Assembly: GCA_964498965.1 (NCBI GenBank)
Contig: CAZCJU010000020.1
Location: 1 to 23,486 of the forward strand
Reading direction: 5' to 3'
From: CAZCJU01 sp964498965
GTDB taxonomy: Bacteria > Bacillota > Clostridia > Oscillospirales > CAG-272
Length of the DNA stretch: 23,486 nt
In this document: one piece after another, positions 16,053 through 23,486 of the stretch
Numbering within the stretch: position 1 is the first letter of the stretch
Layout: each line of letters begins with the position of its first letter
Notes under the pieces: model-generated
Database searches by the model: none
Told to the model about the DNA's origin: nothing
What the model saw: the letters and a program-made list of their open reading frames with translations, nothing else
Program-made: the position numbers and the translations under genes

Positions 16053-17220
16053 GAAAAAGCTGCTTGTTGCGGTGCATAGTATGTCGTTCGGCGGTATACA
16101 GAAATCTCTTATCGAAGCTCTCGGTGTTATTGATCGCAAGAAATACGATATCGGTCTGTTTGTATTGCAGAATAAAACGCAACTGCTGTGTGAGATTCCC
16201 GAATATGTAAAAGTCACGGTATGCGACGACCGCCGCAACTTTTACAAAAATCCGAAATATTTGTTGCCCGATATCATATCAACGGTACTGAACAAGGCGG
16301 GAGCGAAAAAAGCGGGAGAAAGAGTTTACAGATATAACAGAGATAAAATAAGCAAAAGCCGACTGAAATACGCCTATAATAATTATTTTTCTTCGCAGCC
16401 GAAGTACGATACGGCGATAGCATACGCTCCCGAATATACCGCCATGTTCGTGGATAAATATGTAAACGCCGAAAAAAAGCTCGTGTTTTTTCATACGAGC
16501 ATTGACGAAAACGAAAAAATACATAAAGAGGTGTTTTCGCACTTCGACAGGATCGTCGCAGTAAACGAAAGCTGTGCCGACACGCTGAAAGATCTGTATC
16601 CGGTACTTGCCGAAAGAATATGCTGTGTCGCAAATTATGTTTCGGTTCGAAAAATACGCCGCCTCGCAACGGAAGAAAAGGTCGAGCTTGATAAAAAGAA
16701 ATTCAATATCTGCTCCTGCGGAAGATTAAGCTTTGAAAAAGGGTTTGATCTTGCGGTGAGAGCGGCAAAGCTGCTCGATGAAAAGGGCTTGGATTTTCAT
16801 TGGTATTTTATAGGTGACGGTGCGGAGCGGAAAGAAATTTGCCGACTTATCGGTGAATTGAATATCGAGAAGCGTATAACGATAACGGGAATGAAAAAGA
16901 ATCCGTATCCGTATATCAAAGAGTGCGATATATTCGTGCAACCGTCGAGAAACGAGGCGTTCGGGCTTACCCTTGCGGAAGCAATGGCATTGTGTAAGCC
17001 GGTAGTATGCACAACGACCGACGGAGGAAAACGGCTTGTATGCGATAAAGTCAACGGTCTGCTTTGCGAGATCCTTGCCGAGGATATCGCCGATAAGCTT
17101 ATGTACGCATATGAAAATGCGGATTTCGTAAAAAAGGTGATCGACGTGCTTGAAGGTGTAGATCATTCGATTGCGGAAAGAGAGTACGCATCGAGCTGGA
17201 ATAAATTACTTGATTGCTGA
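16042..17220 (+). CDS. Glycosyltransferase family 4 (distinct subfamily)
   Basis: 392 aa, GT-B fold. 'VAVHSMSFGGIQKSLIEAL' at the N-terminus, 'VFFHTSIDENEKIHKEVF' in the middle, 'ICSCGRLSFEKGFDLAVRA' beginning the C-domain and E-x7-E in 'PSRNEAFGLTLAEAMALCKP'. The GGIQ-S-L start and the absence of the 'VSSSDxEGMSNSM' block separate it from paralogues A-C. It is the only GT4 in the block without a GT2 directly before it. It overlaps the previous gene by 11 bases and has a weak ribosome site, so translational coupling is likely. Confidence 0.9.
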   Translation: MTDKKKLLVAVHSMSFGGIQKSLIEALGVIDRKKYDIGLFVLQNKTQLLCEIPEYVKVTVCDDRRNFYKNPKYLLPDIISTVLNKAGAKKAGERVYRYNRDKISKSRLKYAYNNYFSSQPKYDTAIAYAPEYTAMFVDKYVNAEKKLVFFHTSIDENEKIHKEVFSHFDRIVAVNESCADTLKDLYPVLAERICCVANYVSVRKIRRLATEEKVELDKKKFNICSCGRLSFEKGFDLAVRAAKLLDEKGLDFHWYFIGDGAERKEICRLIGELNIEKRITITGMKKNPYPYIKECDIFVQPSRNEAFGLTLAEAMALCKPVVCTTTDGGKRLVCDKVNGLLCEILAEDIADKLMYAYENADFVKKVIDVLEGVDHSIAEREYASSWNKLLDC

Positions 17221-17239
17221 CCGAAAAGGTCGGTTGCCC

Positions 17240-17247
17240 GGAGGGAG
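17240..17247 (+). promoter_or_regulatory. Strong ribosome binding site deciding a GT2 start
   Basis: GGAGGGAG stands seven bases before ATG 17255. It is the strongest Shine-Dalgarno in the operon and excludes the in-frame upstream start at 17171, which lies within the preceding gene. Confidence 0.85.
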
Positions 17248-17254
17248 AAAAAGC

Positions 17255-18313
17255 ATGGATCCGATATTCAGTATATTGATACCCGTGTATAATGTCGAAA
17301 ATTACCTTGAGCAGTGCTTCGGATCGGTACTGGATCAAACATTTAAGGATTACGAAGTCATAGCGGTAGATGACGGTTCAACCGATAAAAGCGGCGATAT
17401 CTGCAATGTGTACGTGCGGAAATACGGCAATTTCAATGTGATACATAAAAAAAACGAGGGACTGATTTCCGCAAGGCGAACGGCTATAGCGGAGGCAAAG
17501 GGTGAGTATTGCGTATTTTTGGACTCGGATGACAGCTTGAGCGAGAACTGCCTGCAAAAGATATATGAGTACGCAAAAAAATACGATTCCGATACGGTCA
17601 TTTATACATATTACAGATTTGACGAAAAAGGCACGAGTGAAAGAATAGACGGTGTTTTTCCGTCGGGCAGAGTGTTTGAAAATGACGAAAAAAAAGAGCT
17701 GTATAAGCTTATGTATTCCGGCGGATCGATAAACAGCATTTGGACAAAAGCCGTAAAAACGTCGGTTCTGAAAGCCGATAAAACGGATTATCGAGTATAT
17801 TACGGGCGTAATATGGCAGAAGATGTCCTTCAAAGCCTTCCGATATTGTCGCTGTCGAAAAGAATAGTGTATTTGAATGAGCCGCTTTACCGTTACAGAT
17901 ATAATACGCAAAGTGTGTCGAGAAGCTATTCACTTGACTGTGCGGAGAAAAAAAACACACTCCATGTTTATTACGAATTAAAAAAATATCTCGAAATATG
18001 GAATTGCAACGACGACGACGATAAGCTGAGGCTTGATGCAAATCATTTCAATTCGGTGATGTATCGGCTTTTCAAGACATATCGATACGAAAAAAACAAG
18101 AGTGCGGTCTTGAAATACAATTGGTCGCAATTTCTTCCGAGTGAACCGTTCGTTCCGTTTAACGAAAACAAATACGTAAACGGAAAATATCTTAAGGTCT
18201 TTCAATGCATAAGAGATAAAAGACTTCTTACGGCACATTTTGAAATTACGAAAAAAGCATTGTACGATAAATACAGAAGCTTGAAGAAAAGAATAAACGA
18301 AAAGCACGGATAA
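17255..18313 (+). CDS. Glycosyltransferase family 2 (second GT2-GT4 cassette)
   Basis: 352 aa from ATG 17255. 'FSILIPVYNVENYLEQC' opening, 'DDGSTD' (39-44), 'KNEGLISARRTA' (66-77) and 'DSDD' (90-93). Probable catalytic region 'GRNMAEDVLQSLPIL' with its Glu-Asp. The same motif positions as the gene at 13862 indicate one subfamily; the C-terminal thirds are diverged, as expected for different acceptors. It is separated by 34 bases from the gene before, the widest gap in the GT block except the one at 20625, and by nine bases from the GT4 behind. Confidence 0.92.
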   Translation: MDPIFSILIPVYNVENYLEQCFGSVLDQTFKDYEVIAVDDGSTDKSGDICNVYVRKYGNFNVIHKKNEGLISARRTAIAEAKGEYCVFLDSDDSLSENCLQKIYEYAKKYDSDTVIYTYYRFDEKGTSERIDGVFPSGRVFENDEKKELYKLMYSGGSINSIWTKAVKTSVLKADKTDYRVYYGRNMAEDVLQSLPILSLSKRIVYLNEPLYRYRYNTQSVSRSYSLDCAEKKNTLHVYYELKKYLEIWNCNDDDDKLRLDANHFNSVMYRLFKTYRYEKNKSAVLKYNWSQFLPSEPFVPFNENKYVNGKYLKVFQCIRDKRLLTAHFEITKKALYDKYRSLKKRINEKHG

Positions 18314-18322
18314 CACAGATAT

Positions 18323-19522
18323 ATGGATAATGTGGATAGTATTGTATTTCTGATCGATAAATTTTCCGGCGGCGGAGCCGAAAGGGTAATAAGCATACTC
18401 GCAAACGAATTTTCGAAAAGAAATAAAAAGGTAACGGTTGTTTTGACCGATCAAAAGAGGAAAGCTTACATCGGATATGACTTGGACGATAAGATCGAAT
18501 GCGTGTTCTTGTGCGATATCTTAAAAAAAGCTCCGATGCGGACGGCGAGAAGAATAAAGCTTATGTATAAAATGCATAGGCTGTCGGAAAAGCTTATCGG
18601 CAGGCAAAAGAAAAAAACCTCCGTTTACCGTTTTGTACTCAGAAATATCGACAGCATATATACACTGAATAAGTATTTTGTCGAGAATAAAAGCCGTGCC
18701 GCCGTCGCTTTTCTGAATCATTCTATCGAATTGACACTTCTTGCCGCTTATCGACTTGATATGCGTGTCGTAATATCGGAACGCTGCAGTATAGGGCATT
18801 GCGATATAAACATATTCGATCATATCTATACATACTACGACAGAGCGGATATGACCGTTTTTCAATCGGAACAGGCATCGCTTACGTATCCGGAGCATAT
18901 TCGCAAAAAAAGTACTGTGATATTTAATCCTCTGAAAGAGGAGCTGCCGATGCCGTATTGCGGAAAAAGAGAAAAAATAATAGTGAATTTCTGCCGTATA
19001 AACTTTCAAAAAAATCTTCCGTTGCTGCTTGAAGCGTTTTTGCGGTTTCATAAAGAGTTGCCGGAGTATAAGCTTCAAATCATAGGTGCCGCAACAAGCG
19101 ACGAGGATAAAAAACTTCTCGATGAGTTGAACCGTTATATAAAGAAAAACCGCCTGACACAATGTGCCGAAATATTGCCGTTTTGCGATAATATACACGA
19201 AAAGATCAAAAATTATGCGATGTTCGTTTCTTCGTCCGATTTTGAGGGGATGTCAAATTCCATGCTCGAGGCAATGGCTATAGGCCTGCCGACAATATGC
19301 ACCGATTGTCCTGCGGGAGGTGCTGCGGCGATCATAAAAACCGAAGAAAACGGACTTCTTACGCCTGTCGGAGATGCGGAAAAGCTGTATCTTGCGATGA
19401 AGCGTGTCGCCGAGGACGCGGAGCTTGCCGAAAAGCTGTCAATGAACGGCACAAAGCTGCGTGACGAGCTTTCCGTGCGAAACATCGTAAATAAATGGGA
19501 AAGAGCGATATGTAATGAGTGA
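18323..19522 (+). CDS. Glycosyltransferase family 4, paralogue B
   Basis: 399 aa, GT-B fold, sister of the genes at 14838 and 20722. 'FSGGGAERVISILANEF' start, 'AAVAFLNHSIELTLLAAY', 'RVVISERCSIGH', 'IVNFCRINFQKNLPLLLEAF' and E-x7-E in 'FEGMSNSMLEAMAIGLP' followed by 'ICTDCPAGGA'. Amino acids of the C-domain are very like paralogue A, but many synonymous codons differ, so the duplication is old. Its stop overlaps the next ATG region by eight bases. The start at 18323 follows a weak ribosome site nine bases past the preceding stop. Confidence 0.92.
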   Translation: MDNVDSIVFLIDKFSGGGAERVISILANEFSKRNKKVTVVLTDQKRKAYIGYDLDDKIECVFLCDILKKAPMRTARRIKLMYKMHRLSEKLIGRQKKKTSVYRFVLRNIDSIYTLNKYFVENKSRAAVAFLNHSIELTLLAAYRLDMRVVISERCSIGHCDINIFDHIYTYYDRADMTVFQSEQASLTYPEHIRKKSTVIFNPLKEELPMPYCGKREKIIVNFCRINFQKNLPLLLEAFLRFHKELPEYKLQIIGAATSDEDKKLLDELNRYIKKNRLTQCAEILPFCDNIHEKIKNYAMFVSSSDFEGMSNSMLEAMAIGLPTICTDCPAGGAAAIIKTEENGLLTPVGDAEKLYLAMKRVAEDAELAEKLSMNGTKLRDELSVRNIVNKWERAICNE

Positions 19523-20624
19523 TATAAAAATAAGTGCGATAATTCCGATATATAACGCCGAAAAATATCTCGTACAATGTATCGACAGTGCCGTAAATCA
19601 AACATTGAGTGATATAGAAATAATACTCGTGAACGACGCATCGACCGACGGCTCGCTTGAAATATGCCGAAGGTATGAAGCGTCGGACAAGCGTGTGAAG
19701 CTGATAAATAAAAAGGAAAATGCCGGACTTGCCGCAGCGAGAAACAGCGGCTTGAATGTTGCCCGGGGAGAATATATAGCGTTTATAGATTCGGACGATT
19801 GGCTGGAGCTTGATGCTTACGAAAAAATGTATGCCGCAGCAAAAATGAACGATTCCGATATCGTTTTTTGCAATTGCAAGGAGAACGAAAACGACTATTG
19901 TTTCCCTAAATATATCCGTTGCGGAGCATATGACAGGGAACAGATAAAATCGGAGATCCTGACTCGAACACTTTCGGGATTGAATGCAAAAGGCGGAAAA
20001 AGTACGATCCGGTGGAGTAATTGCCTGAGAATATATAAGCATAAAACGCTTACAGAGCATGGCATATGCTTCGATGACAGATTTCGTCGATGTCAAGACC
20101 TGCCGTTTACATATGAAGCAACTCTCGCAGCACAGAACTATTACTATTTGGGAGACGATTACCTGTATCATAACCGCACGGTAAAAACATCACTGTCAAG
20201 AGGCTATACGAAAAATATGTGGACGCTGTTACGACCGCTTATAGAAAGACTTTACGAGGATACCCGCAATTTCAAAGAGCTTGACTTGACGGACAGTATG
20301 CACCTGTGTACGTTTTTCTTCGTTATCGACACCATCGCAAACGAGATCGTCGATTTCGCTCCCGGTGATAAAAAAGACAAAATATCAATGGTAAGCGAAA
20401 TTATAAACGATCCGATATGCGTAAATTGCCTTGAACATATCCCCACAGACAAGCTGAACGAATATTTGAAAAATCAACATAAAAACATATTCGACCGCAA
20501 TGCCGAGAAGGTATATGACTACTATTTTAAGTATCAAAAAAAATCAAAGTCAAGGCAGAAAAAAAGAAAATTGACAGCAAAGATAAGCGAAATCGGCATT
20601 GTGAAAAAACTCAGAGAAAAATAA
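19515..20624 (+). CDS. Glycosyltransferase family 2 (third GT2-GT4 cassette)
   Basis: 369 aa. 'ISAIIPIYNAEKYLVQC' opening, 'NDASTD' (40-45) in place of the common DDGSTD, 'NAGLAAARNSG' (69-79) and metal-binding 'DSDD' (92-95). 'RRCQDLPFTYEA' would carry the catalytic-base region with an Asp. The C-terminal tail (about 335-369) is strongly basic and could attach to the membrane. It is longer than the two other GT2s. It overlaps paralogue B by eight bases. The NDAS variant is known among active GT2 enzymes, so loss of activity is not implied. Confidence 0.9.
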   Translation: MSDIKISAIIPIYNAEKYLVQCIDSAVNQTLSDIEIILVNDASTDGSLEICRRYEASDKRVKLINKKENAGLAAARNSGLNVARGEYIAFIDSDDWLELDAYEKMYAAAKMNDSDIVFCNCKENENDYCFPKYIRCGAYDREQIKSEILTRTLSGLNAKGGKSTIRWSNCLRIYKHKTLTEHGICFDDRFRRCQDLPFTYEATLAAQNYYYLGDDYLYHNRTVKTSLSRGYTKNMWTLLRPLIERLYEDTRNFKELDLTDSMHLCTFFFVIDTIANEIVDFAPGDKKDKISMVSEIINDPICVNCLEHIPTDKLNEYLKNQHKNIFDRNAEKVYDYYFKYQKKSKSRQKKRKLTAKISEIGIVKKLREK

Positions 20625-20634
20625 CAAAGTCGCT

Positions 20635-20684
20635 GCGTGATCAAGCAAGCTTTTCACGCGTTGCTCCGATTTAAACTTCGGTTT
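20635..20684 (+). other. Structured 97-base gap before the last GT4
   Basis: The gap 20625-20721 holds no gene. It contains GCGTGA/TCACGC (20635-20640 with 20654-20659, 13-base loop) and AAAC-TTCG-GTTT (20673-20684), a four-pair stem with a stable UUCG tetraloop. Neither is followed by a T-run. A frame in phase with the downstream gene stays open from just after a TGA at 20638, so it may also be the eroded 5' end of a longer gene. Confidence 0.35.
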
Positions 20685-20706
20685 ATCAAAATACTTGGAT
20701 AAATAC

Positions 20707-20710
20707 AAGG
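20707..20710 (+). promoter_or_regulatory. Ribosome binding site deciding the last GT4 start
   Basis: AAGG lies 11 bases before ATG 20722. It would fall inside the coding region if the upstream TTG at 20695 were used, and that TTG has no site of its own. Confidence 0.5.
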
Positions 20711-20721
20711 TCAAAAACATA

Positions 20722-21951
20722 ATGAGCGAATCGAAAAAGGTAATTTTTATAAGCGGAATACTTAAAAACGGCGGTGTGGCGAAGCAAGTTTCCGTCATTT
20801 CAAAGGATTTGTCAAAAAAAGGCTTCAAGGTCGTGTTTTTACTTACTGTCGGAGTTGATGACGATGTTTATTTTGATTACGGTGACGGAAGCGAGATCGT
20901 GTCGCTTCCCGAGTACTGCGAAAAGGTAAAAAACAGCAAGTCTTATATCAAAAACGAGCGAAATATCAGACGGCAGATAGGAGCGATGAAGAAAGCGGCG
21001 AAGCTTTTCGGAGCATTTAATGCGAATTATAAAAGCTTCAGCCATTTCAAACGTTCGAAGCTTCGCAAATGTGCCGCGTTATGTACATTTTTACAGGAGA
21101 ACAAAGGAAGTGTTTTGATCCCGTTCGGAATAGAATATTATACCTTAGCCTATTTTGCGAAAAACGGGACAAGGTGCAAAATAATATTTGCCGAAAGAAA
21201 TTCTCCGCAAATCGAAAATTGCGATGAAACACACAAGATTTGCAACAGCAAATGCATAAAAAAAGCCGATTGGGCAATTTTCCAAACAAAAGAAGAAGCG
21301 GATTATTATAAAAACGAGTTGACGGGAAGAACAAGCGTAATACATAATCCCGTAAGCTCAGCATTGCCGGAAAAATACAACGGCAAAAGAAAGCATGAAG
21401 TAGTGAATTTTTGCCGACTGTCAAAACAGAAGAATCTGCCTCTTTTGATAGACGCATTTACGGTTTTTTCAAAAAATCATTCGGATTACAGCTTGTTGAT
21501 TTACGGAAATACTGTATGCGAAAGCGAAGAATTATTGAAAACAGAGCTTGAGAATTATATTGCCGGCATAGGTATGCGGGAAAAAATATTCATTTTGCCG
21601 CCGAGAGCCGATGTCTGCGACGCTGTCAAAGATTGTGCCATGTTTGTGTCATCGTCGGATTTTGAGGGCTTGTCAAATTCGATGATTGAAGCACTGTCTG
21701 TCGGCTTACCGACGATATGTACCGACTGCTTGGGCGGCGGTGCGAGAGAGTGCATAGAAGACGGTGTAAACGGACTGCTGACTCCTGTCGGAGATGTACG
21801 AGCTTTATGCGATGCTATGTGCCGATTTGCCGATGATGAAGAGTTTGCCGAAAAATGTGCAATTGAGGGATACAAAACAAGACAAAGACTGTCGGCGGAT
21901 TCGATATGCGAAAAATGGGTTGAGGTTATAGAAAAAGTGCTTGGTGAATGA
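20722..21951 (+). CDS. Glycosyltransferase family 4, paralogue C (diverged)
   Basis: 409 aa from ATG 20722. GT-B fold and sister of the genes at 14838 and 18323, but the most diverged: the N-terminal Gly-rich turn is 'KNGGVAKQVS' rather than 'GGGAE-x-V', and the middle segment has 'IIFAERNSPQIENCDETH', with extra Cys residues. The C-domain keeps 'VVNFCRLSKQKNLPLLIDAF' and E-x7-E in 'FEGLSNSMIEALSVGLP', followed by 'ICTDCLGGGA'. A different donor or acceptor is likely. A 97-base gap precedes it; its stop overlaps the next gene as ATGA. The in-frame TTG at 20695 is a possible but weaker start. Confidence 0.9.
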   Translation: MSESKKVIFISGILKNGGVAKQVSVISKDLSKKGFKVVFLLTVGVDDDVYFDYGDGSEIVSLPEYCEKVKNSKSYIKNERNIRRQIGAMKKAAKLFGAFNANYKSFSHFKRSKLRKCAALCTFLQENKGSVLIPFGIEYYTLAYFAKNGTRCKIIFAERNSPQIENCDETHKICNSKCIKKADWAIFQTKEEADYYKNELTGRTSVIHNPVSSALPEKYNGKRKHEVVNFCRLSKQKNLPLLIDAFTVFSKNHSDYSLLIYGNTVCESEELLKTELENYIAGIGMREKIFILPPRADVCDAVKDCAMFVSSSDFEGLSNSMIEALSVGLPTICTDCLGGGARECIEDGVNGLLTPVGDVRALCDAMCRFADDEEFAEKCAIEGYKTRQRLSADSICEKWVEVIEKVLGE

Positions 21952-22643
21952 GAGGAAAATATATTTTAAGAAAGCTTAATAAGCTCGATAAGAAAATTAA
22001 AAAAAAGGTATATGCGAAAAAAAGGCAGCGGTGTATTAAAAAACTCAAAAATCACGATTTCACCGTGATTTCAAACAATTGCTGGGCGGGTAATGTATAC
22101 AGATACTTCGATATGCCTTATATGTCGCCGACCGTCGGTTTATACTTTTTTGCTCCCGATTACATAAAATTTGTTTCAAATTTAAAGTACTATTTGTCCC
22201 GTGAGCTGAAGTTTATCGCCCCCGAGCAGTCACGCTATTATGACGTGTTAATCGAGCGAGAGCAAGACACGAACCCCATAGGAATAATAGATGATGTGGA
22301 GATCGTCTTTTTGCATTATAAAACGCAGGAAGAAGCAAAGGAAAAATGGGACAGGCGAAAGACACGTGTGAATTTTGACAATGTTATTTTGAAATTTTCG
22401 CAAATGAATCTTTGTACGGAAAAAGAAATGCGGAAATTTGATTTGCTTAAACATGAACGGAAATTTATGTTTACGGCACGCAAGCACCCCGAACTGTCGT
22501 GTGCGAAATATTATTCCGGATATGAAAAAGAAAATGTTGTGAAAGCTGACACAAACGAATTTCCGAAGGCTGTTAATCTTTTGAAAATTCTCAATGCACC
22601 GAAGTGTAAATATGAGATTGTTGCGGAAACAAATGAAAAATAA
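21948..22643 (+). CDS. DUF1919 family protein of exopolysaccharide loci
   Basis: 231 aa, no signal peptide or membrane helix. A very basic N-terminal 35 residues is followed by the hallmark 'VISNNCWAGNVYRYFDMPYMSPTVGL' region (41-65) and 'YFFAPDYIKFVSNLKYYL', which I recognise as DUF1919, found in capsule and exopolysaccharide gene clusters. Later: 'DVEIVFLHYKTQEEAKEKWDRRKTRVNFDNV', which recalls sugar or nucleotide-handling enzymes but has no known assignment. Its reaction is not established; a glycosyl- or other group-transferase modifying the glycan is a guess from context. It overlaps the GT4 before it as ATGA, and is 33 bases ahead of the ABC permease. Confidence 0.8.
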   Translation: MRGKYILRKLNKLDKKIKKKVYAKKRQRCIKKLKNHDFTVISNNCWAGNVYRYFDMPYMSPTVGLYFFAPDYIKFVSNLKYYLSRELKFIAPEQSRYYDVLIEREQDTNPIGIIDDVEIVFLHYKTQEEAKEKWDRRKTRVNFDNVILKFSQMNLCTEKEMRKFDLLKHERKFMFTARKHPELSCAKYYSGYEKENVVKADTNEFPKAVNLLKILNAPKCKYEIVAETNEK

Positions 22644-22676
22644 ATATAACTCACTTATTCAAGTGTTGAGGTGAAA

Positions 22677-23486
22677 ATGGAAAAGGAAAGTACTCAAAAA
22701 TGGGATGTCGTCGTTAAACCGTCAAAGGGCTGGTTCAATGTCGATGTAAAAAATATATGGCGATATCGCGATCTCATAATGCTATTCGTCAGAAGAACAT
22801 TTGTTGCGGCATACAAGCAAACGATACTGGGACCTGCGTGGGCGATAATTCAGCCGTTCATGTCAACCGTGGTATATTCGCTTTTCTTCGGCGATATCGC
22901 CGGACTCGGAGCGGACGGAATACCGAATTTCGTGTTCTTTTTGGCGGGCAATATAATGTGGGGACTGTTTTCGGGCTGTCTGAATTCGTCGGCAAGCACA
23001 TTTACCTCAAATTCCGGTATCATGGGCAAGGTTTATTTTCCCCGACTTGTTATGCCGATAGCGTCCACTTTGTCGCAGTTTATATCTTTCTTTATTCAAT
23101 TTGTGTTTTTGATATGTGCGGTCGTGTACTTCGTGATGACCGGAGCAAACGTACATCCCAATGCGTATATGCTCATGCTTCCGTTATTGCTGATACAAAT
23201 GGCACTGCTCGGTCTCGGTATAGGAACGATGATATCGTCGCTCACCACAAAATACCGTGACCTCGTAATGCTTATCGGCTTCGGTGTGTCCCTTTGGTCG
23301 TATTGCTCGCCGGTGGCTTATGATATGTTCTCAAGAAACGCTATAATGAACAGTAAATGGTACAATTTATATATGTTAAACCCGGTAACGCCCATAATCA
23401 ACATCTTCAGATACGGCTTCATCGGTTGCGGCGGCATAGATTGGTTTTATTACGGAATAAGCTGGATAACGACGGCGGTGTTCCTG
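22677..23486 (+). CDS. wzm: ABC-2 type polysaccharide/teichoic acid exporter permease (Wzm/TagG family), 3' truncated by window
   Basis: 270 codons are present from ATG 22677 and the frame stays open to the window end. The N-terminal amphipathic region has 'DVKNIWRYRDLIMLFVRRTF', then 'AYKQTILGPAWAIIQPFM' (signature of the family) and five or so membrane segments, including 'FVFFLAGNIMWGLFSG' and 'LGLGIGTMISSLTTKYRD'. It exports undecaprenyl-linked glycans with an ATPase (Wzt/TagH), which is expected just downstream. GAGG five bases before the ATG serves as ribosome site. It ends the window's gene order: glycosyltransferases, then export. A Wzm next to a Wzy-like protein is unusual. Confidence 0.92.
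   Translation, partial: MEKESTQKWDVVVKPSKGWFNVDVKNIWRYRDLIMLFVRRTFVAAYKQTILGPAWAIIQPFMSTVVYSLFFGDIAGLGADGIPNFVFFLAGNIMWGLFSGCLNSSASTFTSNSGIMGKVYFPRLVMPIASTLSQFISFFIQFVFLICAVVYFVMTGANVHPNAYMLMLPLLLIQMALLGLGIGTMISSLTTKYRDLVMLIGFGVSLWSYCSPVAYDMFSRNAIMNSKWYNLYMLNPVTPIINIFRYGFIGCGGIDWFYYGISWITTAVFL

Noticed and set aside
20635..20659. Hairpin GCGTGA/TCACGC as a terminator
   Set aside because: No T-run follows, and the next genes are in the same operon.
20662..20690. Possible promoter TTGCTC-17-TATCAA before the last GT4
   Set aside because: Both boxes match consensus poorly, unlike the four clear promoters of the window.
22757..23260. Plus-strand open frame of 167 codons
   Set aside because: It is a shadow of the ABC permease, which is open in another frame from 22677 to the window end with family motifs and a ribosome site.
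1..23486. CRISPR array, insertion sequence or phage genes
   Set aside because: No regular repeats, transposase, integrase or terminal inverted repeats were seen. The tRNA edge could host an integrated element off the window, but nothing here shows it.

Overview
The window looks like a chromosomal segment of a low-to-mid GC Gram-positive anaerobe, probably a Clostridia/Oscillospirales-type gut bacterium. This rests on lipoproteins with short Lys-Lys signal peptides and Cys lipoboxes, Firmicutes-like Shine-Dalgarno sites, ATG/GTG starts and near-consensus sigma-A promoters. The species is inferred, not proven. No mobile element, CRISPR array, integrase or rRNA was seen, and no gene-free stretch exceeds 300 bases.

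Left part (1-4970): a CAU-anticodon tRNA, cut by the window edge, lies on the minus strand behind a perfect-consensus promoter that overlaps a long inverted repeat. Next come two tandem, paralogous minus-strand lipoproteins with an NlpC/P60-like (papain-like) cysteine-hydrolase core, served by one promoter. Divergent from them is a single-gene unit encoding a surface-anchored GH31 glycosidase with a PA14 domain, with its own consensus promoter and an intrinsic terminator. Its true start is 2284, because the longer open frame begins upstream of the promoter.

Right part (4998-23486, continuing off the window): one long plus-strand polysaccharide (capsule, secondary cell-wall polymer or S-layer glycan) operon driven by a single consensus promoter at 4998-5026. 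The order is: DegT/WcfR-like sugar aminotransferase; PglC/WcaJ-type phosphoglycosyl transferase (initiation); GT4; TviB-type UDP-HexNAc 6-dehydrogenase; TviC/WbpP-type 4-epimerase; Wzy-like multi-TM polymerase/ligase; GT4; an unusual GT-A enzyme; then an alternating block of GT2 and GT4 enzymes; a DUF1919 protein; and the start of a Wzm/TagG ABC-2 permease that runs off the end. Most junctions are ATGA or short overlaps, so translation is probably coupled.

Working model: the aminotransferase and phosphoglycosyl transferase place a 4-amino-trideoxy sugar phosphate on undecaprenyl phosphate. TviB and TviC supply UDP-GalNAcA. Ten glycosyltransferases build a long repeat unit, and the product is polymerised (Wzy) and/or exported (Wzm). 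A free amine plus a uronic acid would make a zwitterionic polymer, which is the most interesting testable idea here. Also notable are the co-occurrence of a Wzy-like protein with an ABC exporter, three GT2-GT4 cassettes that look like an old tandem expansion, and the absence of a 4,6-dehydratase and a Wzx flippase from the window.
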